From contig NZ_JAFKRH010000016.1 in the NCBI RefSeq assembly GCF_019038465.1, positions 1-61,708 of the forward strand: 61,708 bases of DNA, written 5' to 3'. The notes below the pieces were generated by a model. That model saw only the letters and a program-made list of their open reading frames with translations. It was not told the DNA's origin and did no database searches. How positions within the stretch are numbered: the first letter of the stretch is position 1; the number at the start of each line of letters is the position of its first letter. The DNA is from Synechococcus sp. CCY 0621. Its GTDB lineage: Bacteria; Cyanobacteriota; Cyanobacteriia; PCC-6307; Cyanobiaceae. Position numbers and translations under genes: made by a program. Below, one piece after another: positions 35,245 to 43,810 of this stretch.

Positions 35245-35286
35245 TGGTAAAGCCTCTGCCTGCTTCTGATCTGGAGTGTTAGCTCC
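35225..35286 (+). repeat. Weak attC-like site 7 at the right end of the array
   Basis: GGAGC (35225-35229) can pair with GCTCC (35282-35286) around an R'-like GTTAGCT (35278-35284), and a separate hairpin GAGGCT/AGCCTC lies at about 35231-35256. The expected L''/L' arms are not clear, so the site may be truncated. The GTTAGCT supplies the stop codon of the minus-strand HNH gene. Confidence 0.4.
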
Positions 35287-36322
35287 GGTGATACCTCACC
35301 TTCTGCCCCTCCCGCTCACTCTGGAACCGCTGCAGCCGGTGGGCCAGCGCCCGTAGCCGTTTCATGTCACGGGAGTTCACCGGATCGAACAGATCCCCCC
35401 GCGCGGTTTCGATGAACACCAGCACATCCTTGGGGCTGCAGGCGCCGCTCTTCCAGCCGTGGAACTCCCGATGTAGATCGGGCACCAACACCAGGATGTT
35501 TTCCGGCAGGTCGGCCAGGTCAGGGCGGCTTCGGCGGTCGAACAGATGGTGGCCGTCAAGGTCGATCTTCTTGTGCACCGCTGCCTTCTTGCCGGTGATC
35601 TCGCAGCGGTGGCCGGCGGCCGACTTGGCGCGCTTGATGGCCCGGTCCACCCCTTCGGTGAGGTAGCGGATTTCGGAGTTGAAGCAGGCTTCCACGACAT
35701 CGCCCACGGCTTCGATCCAGGCCTGGCGCGTCTTGGTGATCCGGCTGTTCACCCGCATATCGCGGGCCACGCGGGCGATGCCCCGCTGGCTGATCAGCAG
35801 CTGCCGCTCCTCGCTCTCCAGGAAGTCCTTGTTGAGCTCCAGGGCTTCCTCCCCCTCCTCCGTGCCGGCGGTGCGCAGCCGGTTCCAGGAGTTGTTCAGC
35901 CCCAGGTAGTTGGTCTGCAGGATCCCCACGGTGGTTTTGCGGCTCACGAAGGCCAGATCGCCACGGATCTCCAGGGTGCCGCCGGCTTCGATGAACTCCT
36001 GGGTGATCCGGCGTGACACCAGCAGCTGCTTGCGCTTCTGCTTCACGTTGAACAGTCGCTCGCGGATCTTGCCAAGCAAGCCCGTTTTCTCGGTGGCTTC
36101 GATGTAGCGGGCTAGGGCCTCCACGCCCTCCTCGCTGAAGCGCCGGGGGCGCCGCCCACTGGCGCCGGCCACCGCTGGGCCGGCGTACTCGAAATGCTCG
36201 CCCTCCACCAGCTCCCATTCGTCGTCGGCCTTGGCATCGAACGCGTCAACGATGTTGTAGAGGCTGTCGATCCGTTTTCCGAGAATCCGGGCCGTCTCTT
36301 TGGCCGTCAAAAGGTCGCGCAT
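35279..36322 (-). CDS. HNH-type putative endonuclease
   Basis: A 347-residue protein. The C-terminal region CEITGKKAAVHKKIDLDGHHL ... ENILVLVPDLHREFHGW (35450-35600) fits a His-Asn-His nuclease: GHH, Asn in ENI, and H-REFH. The N-terminal part (LLTAKETARILGKRIDSLYNIVD) looks like a small DNA-binding helix-turn-helix. It starts 4 bp after the J-domain gene, so the two form an operon. Its stop TAA lies inside the R'-like box of the cassette array, so the last residues may have been altered by the insertion. Confidence 0.6.
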   Translation of the reverse strand: MRDLLTAKETARILGKRIDSLYNIVDAFDAKADDEWELVEGEHFEYAGPAVAGASGRRPRRFSEEGVEALARYIEATEKTGLLGKIRERLFNVKQKRKQLLVSRRITQEFIEAGGTLEIRGDLAFVSRKTTVGILQTNYLGLNNSWNRLRTAGTEEGEEALELNKDFLESEERQLLISQRGIARVARDMRVNSRITKTRQAWIEAVGDVVEACFNSEIRYLTEGVDRAIKRAKSAAGHRCEITGKKAAVHKKIDLDGHHLFDRRSRPDLADLPENILVLVPDLHREFHGWKSGACSPKDVLVFIETARGDLFDPVNSRDMKRLRALAHRLQRFQSEREGQKVRYHRS

Positions 36323-36326
36323 CGTT

Positions 36327-36887
36327 TCAGGGCATCAGGGCAAGGATCGAGTCCTTCATGGTCTGCAGGCGTTCCGCCACGCGGGGATCGCCGCCGTGGT
36401 CGGGGTGGTGCACCTGGATCAGGCGCCGGAACGCTTCGCGCACCTCATCGGCGGTGGCGGTCTTCGGGTCGAGGCCGAACACCACCCAGGGCCGGAAGTG
36501 CTGCAGCACGTCGATGCCGTTGATCACGGTGGGTCCGTCCTCCAGGTTCCGTTCGTTGGCCGGAATGCCGATGAAGCGCCGGTAGAGCACCAGCCAGTCG
36601 TCCTTGGTCTTCAGCGCCACCTCTTCGCCCGTCATTGAGAGCTGGAAGTTCTTGTCCTTGCGCAGCTGGGTGACGGTCTTGCAGTGGAAGTGGGCCAGCA
36701 CCTTGTTCTTGATTTCGGTGGCGGTGGGGGGCTTGGGTTTCGGTGGTGGCGGATCCTTGAACGCTGCCCCGTTGATCGTCTGCGCGAAGGCCAGCAGGTC
36801 GGCCTCGCCCAGGTCCGGCTTTGCCAGGAGCGCCTGGATCAACACCCTGACCTCCGTCAGCGTCAGCTTCTTGCTTCGGGCGGCCAC
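36327..36887 (-). CDS. J-domain (DnaJ-like) protein
   Basis: About 186 residues. The C-terminus is a J domain: VVFGLDPKTATADEVREAFRRLIQVHHPDHGGDP holds the HPD tripeptide that stimulates DnaK ATPase. The N-terminal region (LTEVRVLIQALLAKPDLGEADLLAFAQTI) and a short Lys/Pro linker (PPPPKPKPPT) are unfamiliar. The start is uncertain: GTG 36887 is used, with no clear ribosome-binding site. It is probably cotranscribed with the HNH gene and could recruit DnaK to that protein. Confidence 0.65.
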   Translation of the reverse strand: MAARSKKLTLTEVRVLIQALLAKPDLGEADLLAFAQTINGAAFKDPPPPKPKPPTATEIKNKVLAHFHCKTVTQLRKDKNFQLSMTGEEVALKTKDDWLVLYRRFIGIPANERNLEDGPTVINGIDVLQHFRPWVVFGLDPKTATADEVREAFRRLIQVHHPDHGGDPRVAERLQTMKDSILALMP

Positions 36888-37040
36888 AGGCCAGTGGTGG
36901 AAAGGGGTTTCATGCTGCCCAGTGGCCTGTGGCGTTGCCTGGGGGCTTAGGAAACTGTCGTCTTTCGCCTGCCTGCCTGCGCCGGTGGTCAGCGGCACCT
37001 TTGCTAGGTTGCCGCCGCCTGCCTGGCCCGTTGCTGCCTG

Positions 37041-37814
37041 ATGAAAGCCGTCATCCTGGCCGGTGGACTGGGTACACGACTCGCCGAGGAGACCCACCTG
37101 CGGCCCAAGCCGATGGTGGAGATCGGCGGCAAGCCGATCCTTTGGCACATCCTCAAGATCTACAGCCACCACGGCATCAACGATTTCATCATCTGTTGTG
37201 GCTATAAGGGTTATGTGATCAAGGAATACTTCGCCAACTATTTCCTGCACACCAGTGATGTCACCTTCCATATGGATCTCAACCATATGGAAGTGCACCG
37301 CCAGAAGGCCGAACCCTGGAAGGTCACCCTGGTCGACACCGGCGATGCCACCCTCACCGGCGGCCGGCTGGCCCGGGTGCGCAGCTACCTCCCGGAAGAC
37401 GAGTCCTTCTGCTTCACCTACGGCGACGGCGTCGCCGATGTGGACATCACCGCCCTGATCGCCCACCACCAGCGCCAGGGGCTGCAGGCCACCCTCACCG
37501 CCGTCCAGCCCCCCGGCCGCTACGGCGCCCTGCACCTCGACGGCGATGTGGTCACCGACTTCGAGGAGAAACCCGACGGCGACAATGCCTGGATCAACGG
37601 CGGCTTCTTCGTGCTCGAGCCCCCCGTGATCGACCTGATTGACGGCGACCAGTGCGTCTGGGAGCAGGCCCCCCTCAAGGCCCTGGCCACCCAGGGCCAG
37701 CTCAACTCCTTCAAGCACCGCGGCTTCTGGCAGCCCATGGACACCCTGCGCGACCGCCAGCGCCTCGAAGACCTCTGGCAGCAGGGCCGCGCCCCCTGGA
37801 AGATCTGGAGCTGA
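37041..37814 (+). CDS. rfbF: Glucose-1-phosphate cytidylyltransferase
   Basis: Makes CDP-glucose, the first step to CDP-3,6-dideoxyhexoses. The 257-residue protein has the nucleotidyltransferase signature [31 protein letters not shown] with the metal-binding Asp pair, [17 protein letters not shown], and [17 protein letters not shown] at the end. It heads a five-gene sugar-nucleotide operon with rfbG 2 bp downstream. Confidence 0.95.
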   Translation: MKAVILAGGLGTRLAEETHLRPKPMVEIGGKPILWHILKIYSHHGINDFIICCGYKGYVIKEYFANYFLHTSDVTFHMDLNHMEVHRQKAEPWKVTLVDTGDATLTGGRLARVRSYLPEDESFCFTYGDGVADVDITALIAHHQRQGLQATLTAVQPPGRYGALHLDGDVVTDFEEKPDGDNAWINGGFFVLEPPVIDLIDGDQCVWEQAPLKALATQGQLNSFKHRGFWQPMDTLRDRQRLEDLWQQGRAPWKIWS

Positions 37815-37816
37815 CC

Positions 37817-38950
37817 ATGGCCAGCACCTCCCCCCGGCGGGCCTGGCAGCAGCCCGATCCCGCCTTCTGGCAGGGCAAACGCGTGCTGCTCACCGGCCAC
37901 ACCGGCTTCAAGGGCAGCTGGCTGGCCCTCTGGCTCTGCGAGCTGGGGGCCCGCGTCACCGGCTTCGCCCTGGCGCCGGACACCGAACCCTCCCTGTTCG
38001 ACCAGCTCGACTTGGCCGGCCGCCTCGATCACCACGTGGGGGATCTGCGCGATCCGGCCGCCCTCCGCGAGCTGGTGGCGGCCGTCCAGCCGGAGGTGGT
38101 GCTGCACCTGGCGGCCCAGCCCCTGGTGCGGCGCAGCTACGCCGAACCGGTGCTCACCTGGGAAACCAACGTGCTGGGCACCATCCACCTGATCGAGGCC
38201 CTGCGGCCCCTGGCCCAGCCCTGCGCCGCGGTGCTGATCACCACCGACAAGGTGTACCGCAACAACGAATGGCTCTACGGCTACCGGGAGAACGATCCCC
38301 TTGGCGGCCACGACCCCTACAGCAGCAGCAAGGCCGCCGCCGAGCTGGCCATCAGCTCCTGGCGCGCCAGCTACTGCGGCACCCTGCCCCACCAGTCGCC
38401 CCACCTGCGCCTGGCCAGCGCCCGGGCCGGCAACGTCATCGGCGGTGGCGACTGGGCCGCCGACCGCATCATTCCCGACACCGTCCGCTGCCTGCGCGCC
38501 GGTGAGCCCATCACCCTGCGCAACCCCGGCGCCACCCGCCCCTGGCAGCACGTGCTTGAACCCCTCGGCGGCTACCTGGCCCTGGCCGAGGCCCTCGCCG
38601 AGCCGTCCGATGGGCTGGCCATGGCCGAAGCCTTCAACTTCGGGCCCCAGCTGGAGGCCAACCGGCCCGTGCAGGAGCTGGTGGAGCAGGCCCTGCTCCA
38701 CTGGCCCGGCACCTGGATCGATGCCTCTGACCCCACCGCCCCCCACGAGGCCGGTCTGTTGAATCTGGTGGTCGACAAGGCCCATCACCGCCTCGGCTGG
38801 TCGCCCCGCTGGGATTTCGCGACCACCACCGCCCGCACGCTTCAGTGGTATCGCCGCGTGATCGAAGCCGGCGACGACCCCGTGTCCTGCTGCCTCGACG
38901 ACCTCACCGCCTATCTCGCCTGCTGCCCGCCGGGCCGATCCACCCCATGA
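37817..38950 (+). CDS. rfbG: CDP-glucose 4,6-dehydratase
   Basis: Converts CDP-glucose to CDP-4-keto-6-deoxyglucose. The 377-residue extended SDR shows FWQGKRVLLTGHTGFKGSW for NAD binding, LHLAAQPLVRRSYAEP, ITTDKVYRNNEW (catalytic Thr-Asp-Lys), the active-site Tyr-x3-Lys in YSSSKAAAE, and RAGNVIGGGDWA. It overlaps rfbH by ATGA. Confidence 0.95.
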   Translation: MASTSPRRAWQQPDPAFWQGKRVLLTGHTGFKGSWLALWLCELGARVTGFALAPDTEPSLFDQLDLAGRLDHHVGDLRDPAALRELVAAVQPEVVLHLAAQPLVRRSYAEPVLTWETNVLGTIHLIEALRPLAQPCAAVLITTDKVYRNNEWLYGYRENDPLGGHDPYSSSKAAAELAISSWRASYCGTLPHQSPHLRLASARAGNVIGGGDWAADRIIPDTVRCLRAGEPITLRNPGATRPWQHVLEPLGGYLALAEALAEPSDGLAMAEAFNFGPQLEANRPVQELVEQALLHWPGTWIDASDPTAPHEAGLLNLVVDKAHHRLGWSPRWDFATTTARTLQWYRRVIEAGDDPVSCCLDDLTAYLACCPPGRSTP

Positions 38951-40437
38951 CCGCCGACCTCGACCAGCTCAAGCAGGAGATCCTCCGGCTCACCCGCGAC
39001 TACGCCCGCCGCGCCCACGCCGGCTTCCGCCCCGGCGATGACCCGGATCGCACCCCCCACGCCGACGGCCAGACGATCCCCTACGCCGGCCGGGTCTTCA
39101 CCGAAGACGAAGTCGAAGCGGCCGTGGGCACCACCCTCGACTTCTGGCTCACCCTCGGCACGGAAGGCGCCGCGATGGAGAGCGAGCTGGCCGCCTTCCT
39201 CGGGGTGCGCCACAGCCTGCTGGTGAACTCCGGCTCCTCGGCGAATCTCGTGGCCATTTCGGCCCTCACCTCCCACCGCCTGCCCGCCGAGCGGCGCCTG
39301 CGCCCCGGGGATGAGGTGATCACCGTGGCCGCCGGCTTCCCCACCACCGTGGCGCCGATCCTGCAGGTGGGCGCCGTGCCGGTGTTCATCGACGCCGATC
39401 CGATCACCGGCAACGCCCGCTGCGACCAGCTGGAAGCCGCCTTCACCCCCGGCGTCACCAAGGCCGTGATGATGGCCCACGCCCTGGGCAACCCCTTCGA
39501 CCTGGCGGCCGTGCTGCGCTTCTGCCGCGCCCACGACCTCTACCTGGTGGAGGACAACTGCGACGCCCTCGGCTGCTCCTATTCCATGCCCCGGGAGCTG
39601 GCCGAATCCCTCGGCTTCAGCGACAACAGCCCCGGCCTCGATGAGGGCCCCGACCGCGTCATCCGCTGGACCGGCACCTGGGGCGACATCAGCACCCAGA
39701 GCTTCTACCCGCCCCACCACCTCACCATGGGCGAGGGCGGCGCCGTCAACATCGTCCGCGACCAGAAGCTCAAGGTGGTGGCCGAGAGCTTCCGCGACTG
39801 GGGCCGCGACTGCTGGTGCCCCTCCGGCAAGGACGACACCTGCGGCAAGCGCTTTGACTGGCAGCTGGGCGAACTGCCCGCCGGCTACGACCACAAGTAC
39901 ATCTACAGCCACCTCGGCTTCAACCTCAAACCCCTCGATCCCCAGGCCGCCATCGGCCGGGTGCAGCTGCGCCGCCTGCCGGAGTTCATCGAGGCCCGCA
40001 AGCGCAACTGGCAGACCCTGCGCGAAGGGCTGGTGGCCACCGAGCACGTGCTGGAGTTCTCCCTGCCCACCCACGCCACCGGCTGGGATCCGCAGACCGG
40101 CTTCTCCTGGGACGCCAGCGGCTGCCGCACCGACTGCTCCTGGTTCGGCTTCAAGATCGCCGTCAAGCCCGACGCCCCCTTCCGCCGCACCGACCTGGCC
40201 CGGGAGCTCGATGCCCACCGCATCGGCAACCGCATGCTGTTCGGCGGCAACCTGGTGCGCCAGCCGGCCTTCGTGCAGCTGCGCGCCGATCGCCCCGACG
40301 CCCTGCGGGTGGTGGGCGATCTGGCCGGCGCCGACGCGATCATGGTCGACACCCTCTTCCTTGGCACCTACCCGGGCCTCACGGCGCCGATGCTGGCCAA
40401 GGAGATCGACGTGATCCGGGCCTTCTGCCAGGCCTGA
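38947..40437 (+). CDS. rfbH: CDP-6-deoxy-D-xylo-4-hexulose 3-dehydrase (E1)
   Basis: PMP- and [2Fe-2S]-dependent enzyme removing the C3 hydroxyl. The 496-residue protein has the aminotransferase fold, but the PLP lysine is replaced by His in PPHHLTMGEGGAVN, the E1 hallmark, and the iron-sulfur ligands are seen in GRDCWCPSGKDDTCGKRF. A separate E3 reductase is not in the window, so reducing equivalents must come from elsewhere. Stop overlaps the next start (TGATG). Confidence 0.95.
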   Translation: MTADLDQLKQEILRLTRDYARRAHAGFRPGDDPDRTPHADGQTIPYAGRVFTEDEVEAAVGTTLDFWLTLGTEGAAMESELAAFLGVRHSLLVNSGSSANLVAISALTSHRLPAERRLRPGDEVITVAAGFPTTVAPILQVGAVPVFIDADPITGNARCDQLEAAFTPGVTKAVMMAHALGNPFDLAAVLRFCRAHDLYLVEDNCDALGCSYSMPRELAESLGFSDNSPGLDEGPDRVIRWTGTWGDISTQSFYPPHHLTMGEGGAVNIVRDQKLKVVAESFRDWGRDCWCPSGKDDTCGKRFDWQLGELPAGYDHKYIYSHLGFNLKPLDPQAAIGRVQLRRLPEFIEARKRNWQTLREGLVATEHVLEFSLPTHATGWDPQTGFSWDASGCRTDCSWFGFKIAVKPDAPFRRTDLARELDAHRIGNRMLFGGNLVRQPAFVQLRADRPDALRVVGDLAGADAIMVDTLFLGTYPGLTAPMLAKEIDVIRAFCQA

Positions 40438-41303
40438 TGCGGCTGTTCCTCACCGGCGGCACCGGCTTCATCGGCTCCCACGTGCTGGCGGCGGCCCTGG
40501 CGGCGGGGCATGAGGTGCGGGCCCTGCGCCGCAGCCCCGCCTCCGCCCCGGTGATTCCCCTGCCGTGCCAGCCCCAGTGGTGCGAGGGCGATCTGCTCAC
40601 CCTCCCGGCCTCCGATCTGGAGGGGGTGGAGGCGGTGCTGCACCTGGCCTCGGCGGGCGTCAGCCCGAAGCAGGTGCCGTGGGCCGAGCTGGTGCAGGCC
40701 AACGTGGCCGGCAGCCTGCGGCTGCTGGAGCTGGCGGCGGCGGCGGGGGTGCGTCGCTGCGTCGTCACCGGCACCAGCCACGAGTACGGCAACGCCGCCC
40801 GCCGCTTTGCGGCCATTCCCCCCGATGCCCCCCTGGAGCCCTTGAGCGCCTATGGGGCCAGCAAGGCTGCGGCCTTCCAGCTGCTGCGCACCTTCGCCAT
40901 CGAGCGGCGCCTGGAGCTCTTCTACGGGCGCATCTTCACCGCCTACGGCGAGGGCCAGTTCGCGGGCAACTTCTGGCCCTCCCTGCGGCGCGCCGCCCTG
41001 GCCGGGGAGGATTTCCCCATGACCTCCGGCCGCCAGGTCAGTGATTTCGTGCCCGTCACCGCCGTGGCGGCCCACCTGCTGGCGGCCTGCAGCCGGCTCG
41101 ATGTGGACCCGGGCCGCCCCCTGGTGACCAACATCGGCTCGGGCGTCGCCACCAGCCTGCTGGCCTTCGCTGAGGCGGAGTGGAGCCGCCTGGGGGCGAC
41201 CGGTAGATTGCGCCCCGGTGTGCTTCCCGACCGCCCCGATCAGATCGAGCGATACGTTCCGGACCTGGCTGGTTTGAGGCTTCCCGCGTCCCCTCTGCCC
41301 TGA
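40437..41303 (+). CDS. NAD(P)-dependent sugar reductase/epimerase, candidate CDP-paratose synthase
   Basis: A 288-residue extended SDR: MRLFLTGGTGFIGSHVLAA, LHLASAGVSPKQ, TGTSHEYG and Tyr-x3-Lys in SAYGASKAAA, then RIFTAYGEGQ. Its place between rfbH and the RfbE homologue fits the 4-ketoreductase that makes CDP-paratose (RfbS role), which is the substrate RfbE needs. An abequose-type reductase is the alternative; stereochemistry cannot be read from sequence. Confidence 0.8.
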   Translation: MRLFLTGGTGFIGSHVLAAALAAGHEVRALRRSPASAPVIPLPCQPQWCEGDLLTLPASDLEGVEAVLHLASAGVSPKQVPWAELVQANVAGSLRLLELAAAAGVRRCVVTGTSHEYGNAARRFAAIPPDAPLEPLSAYGASKAAAFQLLRTFAIERRLELFYGRIFTAYGEGQFAGNFWPSLRRAALAGEDFPMTSGRQVSDFVPVTAVAAHLLAACSRLDVDPGRPLVTNIGSGVATSLLAFAEAEWSRLGATGRLRPGVLPDRPDQIERYVPDLAGLRLPASPLP

Positions 41304-41308
41304 ATCCG

Positions 41309-42367
41309 ATGAAGGTCCTGATCACCGGCGGTTGCGGCTTCCTCGGCTCCAACCTGGCCTCCTCCTACCTGCAGGAAGGCGCCGAGGTGATCGTGCTCGA
41401 TGCCCTGTTCCGGCGCGGTTCGGCGGCCAACCTGGCTTGGCTGGAGTCCCAGGCCGCCCCCGGGCGCTTCCACTTCATCCAGGGCGACCTGGCCGAGGCC
41501 GAGGCCGTGATGGCCGTCTTCCGCCGCCACGCCCCCTTCGACTACATCGCCCATGTGGGCGGCCAGGTGGCGATGACCACCTCCCTGACCGATCCCGCCC
41601 GCGACCTGCAGACCAACGTGCTGGGCACGTTCCATGTGCTTGAGGCGGCCCGGGCCCTCTCCCCGCAGGCACTGATCGCCTACAGCAGCACCAACAAGGT
41701 CTACGGCGATCTGGAGGGCCTCCGCTACGAGGAGACCCCCACCCGCTACCGCCTCCCCGATCACCCCGAAGGCCTCGACGAAGCCCTCGGCCTCGATTTC
41801 TCCACCCCCTACGGCTGCTCCAAGGGGGCGGCGGATCAGTACGTGCGCGACTGGGCCCGCGTCTATGGACTGAAAACGGTGGTGTTCCGCCACTCCTCGA
41901 TCTTCGGCGGTCGCCAGTTCGCCTCCTTCGACCAGGGCTGGGTGGGCTGGTTCTGCCAGAAGGCGATCGAACAGAAGCGCGCCCACCAGGCCGGTGTGGC
42001 CCCCGAGCCCTTCACCATCGCCGGCACCGGCAAGCAGGTGCGCGATGTGCTCCACGCCGACGACCTGATCCGTCTCTATCGGGCCGCCTACGAGCACCGG
42101 GAGCGGATGACCGGCGAGATCTTCAACATCGGCGGCGGCGCCGCCAACTCCCTCAGCCTGCTGGAGCTGTTCGCCCTGCTCGCCGAGCTGCAGGCCATTC
42201 CGCCGCTGGTGTACACGCCCACCCCCCGCCGCGCCAGCGACCAGGACTGCTTCATCGCCGACATCGGCAAGGCCCAGCGCCTCCTGGGCTGGTCGCCGGC
42301 CATCTCCTGCCGTGACGGCGTCAGCCGCATGCTCGCCTGGACCGAAACCAACCTCATGCCGGCCTGA
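41309..42367 (+). CDS. rfbE: CDP-paratose 2-epimerase (CDP-tyvelose epimerase)
   Basis: Interconverts CDP-paratose and CDP-tyvelose. The 352-residue protein closely follows the enteric RfbE: MKVLITGGCGFLGSNLASS, GGQVAMTTSLTDPARD, YSSTNKVYGDLEGLRY, the Tyr-x3-Lys in PYGCSKGAADQY, and FDQGWVGWFCQKAIE, GKQVRDVLHADDLI. With the four preceding genes it completes a CDP-tyvelose route. Confidence 0.93.
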   Translation: MKVLITGGCGFLGSNLASSYLQEGAEVIVLDALFRRGSAANLAWLESQAAPGRFHFIQGDLAEAEAVMAVFRRHAPFDYIAHVGGQVAMTTSLTDPARDLQTNVLGTFHVLEAARALSPQALIAYSSTNKVYGDLEGLRYEETPTRYRLPDHPEGLDEALGLDFSTPYGCSKGAADQYVRDWARVYGLKTVVFRHSSIFGGRQFASFDQGWVGWFCQKAIEQKRAHQAGVAPEPFTIAGTGKQVRDVLHADDLIRLYRAAYEHRERMTGEIFNIGGGAANSLSLLELFALLAELQAIPPLVYTPTPRRASDQDCFIADIGKAQRLLGWSPAISCRDGVSRMLAWTETNLMPA

Positions 42368-42388
42368 GCGGAGCCGTTGCGCGCACCC

Positions 42389-43810
42389 ATGGCCACCCTC
42401 ATGCAGCAGATCCAGCAGTTCCGCCAGTCAGCCGAGCGGCGCCTGCCCCCCCGGCTCCACGGCCTGCTCGTCTCCGCCGCCCTGATCGGCCTCTGCGCCC
42501 TCGCCTACCACCTGCGTCGCCCCTCCGTCTCCCTGGCGCCCACCCTCTATGCGGAGGATGGCTCGGTCTTCCTGCAGCAGGCCATCGACCAGGGCGCCGG
42601 ATCGCTTCTGCAGCTCTATGCGGGCTACAGCCATCTGCTCCAGCGGATCAGCGCCCTGACGGCGGTGAACCTGCTCTCGCCGCTGGCCTATCCCGGCTTC
42701 TTCCTGCTGGTGGCCTGGGGGTCCTGGCTGCTGCCCCTGGTCAGCGTGGAGGCCCTGATCGCCTCCAACGTGTTCAGCCGGCTGATGCGGCTGGCCTACA
42801 TCCCCTACGTCTTCTACCCCTACGCCGGCGAAACCTATCTCAACCTGCCCAATGCCTACATCTTCTTCCCGCTTGGGTTCATCCTGATCGCCTACGGCGC
42901 GGTGGCCCAGCAGGGGAGCGGGCGCCCGGAGGCCTTCCGATCACCCCTCCTCAAGGGACTGCTGCTGTCCTATGGGCTGGTGGCGGCCCTCACCGGCCCG
43001 TTCATGGCCATCTACACGATCCCGCTGCTGATCTTCGCTGGCCTGCGCCCTCGCCGGCTGCCGATCAGGCCCCTGTGGCTCAGCCTGCCGGTGCTGCTCT
43101 CTTCCCTGCAGCTCTACTTCTCCCAGCTGCAGACCACCTACCCCCTGTCGACGACCCAGGCGCTGGCCAGGCTGCTGACGCGGCCCGCCGTGCTGCTCGA
43201 CTGGTTCACGGTGCACCTGATCGCCCCGCTGCTGGGGGGCTACAAGCCCTGGTGGTACCTGCGGGATCTACCCGATCCCCTGCAGCTGCTGGCCGTGCTT
43301 GGGGTGCTGGCCTTGGTGGTGCTGGCCGTGCGGGTGGTGACGGGGCGCATGGGCCAGCCGGCCCTGCTCTACCTGGCCATCTTCTCCACCCTGGTGCTCT
43401 CCTTCTCCAGCCTGCTGGTGGCCACCCGTCGCGGGGTGGACCTGAAGATGTTGAGCGTCGAAGATGCGGGCGGGCGCTTCTTCTACTGGAACACCGTCCT
43501 GTTCCTGTCAGTGCTGCTGATCGCGTTCGTGCTGCTGGCCCGGGAGCACCGCACCCGCCAGAGCACCGCCTGCCGTGCCCTGGCGATCTGGCTGGTGCTG
43601 ACGCTGGTCTTTTATCACAACAACGTCGTCCCCAGGCCCATCGTATTCATAACGCCCACCGGAGAGATGCGGACGCTGGAGTATGCCGACCAGCTCCGTG
43701 ATTTGTGTGGGAGCCCCCAGCCGACGCTGATCCAGATCTATGGCGGGCCGACCTGGAATTTCCGACTGGGTGAGCGGCAGAGGGCCAGGCTCTGCGCCGC
43801 GCGTTCCTAA
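42389..43810 (+). CDS. Polytopic membrane protein, GT-C glycosyltransferase-like
   Basis: About 473 residues and 10-12 hydrophobic segments. The first outer loop contains LYAEDGSVFLQQAI, an acidic pair of the kind GT-C transferases use for catalysis, and a soluble C-terminal tail follows. Its position after the CDP-sugar genes suggests a role in polysaccharide assembly, with a lipid-linked sugar as donor. Family not identified. ATG 42389 is used; TTG 42377 is possible. It converges on and overlaps the stop of the next gene. Confidence 0.65.
   Translation: MATLMQQIQQFRQSAERRLPPRLHGLLVSAALIGLCALAYHLRRPSVSLAPTLYAEDGSVFLQQAIDQGAGSLLQLYAGYSHLLQRISALTAVNLLSPLAYPGFFLLVAWGSWLLPLVSVEALIASNVFSRLMRLAYIPYVFYPYAGETYLNLPNAYIFFPLGFILIAYGAVAQQGSGRPEAFRSPLLKGLLLSYGLVAALTGPFMAIYTIPLLIFAGLRPRRLPIRPLWLSLPVLLSSLQLYFSQLQTTYPLSTTQALARLLTRPAVLLDWFTVHLIAPLLGGYKPWWYLRDLPDPLQLLAVLGVLALVVLAVRVVTGRMGQPALLYLAIFSTLVLSFSSLLVATRRGVDLKMLSVEDAGGRFFYWNTVLFLSVLLIAFVLLAREHRTRQSTACRALAIWLVLTLVFYHNNVVPRPIVFITPTGEMRTLEYADQLRDLCGSPQPTLIQIYGGPTWNFRLGERQRARLCAARS

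Larger units (their letters stand above)
27530..35286 (+). mobile_element. Integron-like gene-cassette array without integrase (CALIN-type)
   Basis: Five good and two weak attC-like sites, all in the same orientation, separate single genes or small gene groups of lower GC content than the flanks. Five of the seven units carry only plus-strand genes that end just before their attC, as in integron cassettes. Two damaged methyltransferase genes show decay. No tyrosine-recombinase (IntI) gene is present in the window, so the array is either integrase-less or part of a longer array. The right edge coincides with the stop codon of the minus-strand HNH gene; the left edge is imprecise. Confidence 0.7.

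Noticed and set aside
27440..35286. Integron integrase gene (intI) or attI within the array
   Set aside because: None of the proteins in the region has tyrosine-recombinase motifs, and no attI-like sequence could be supported in the left junction.
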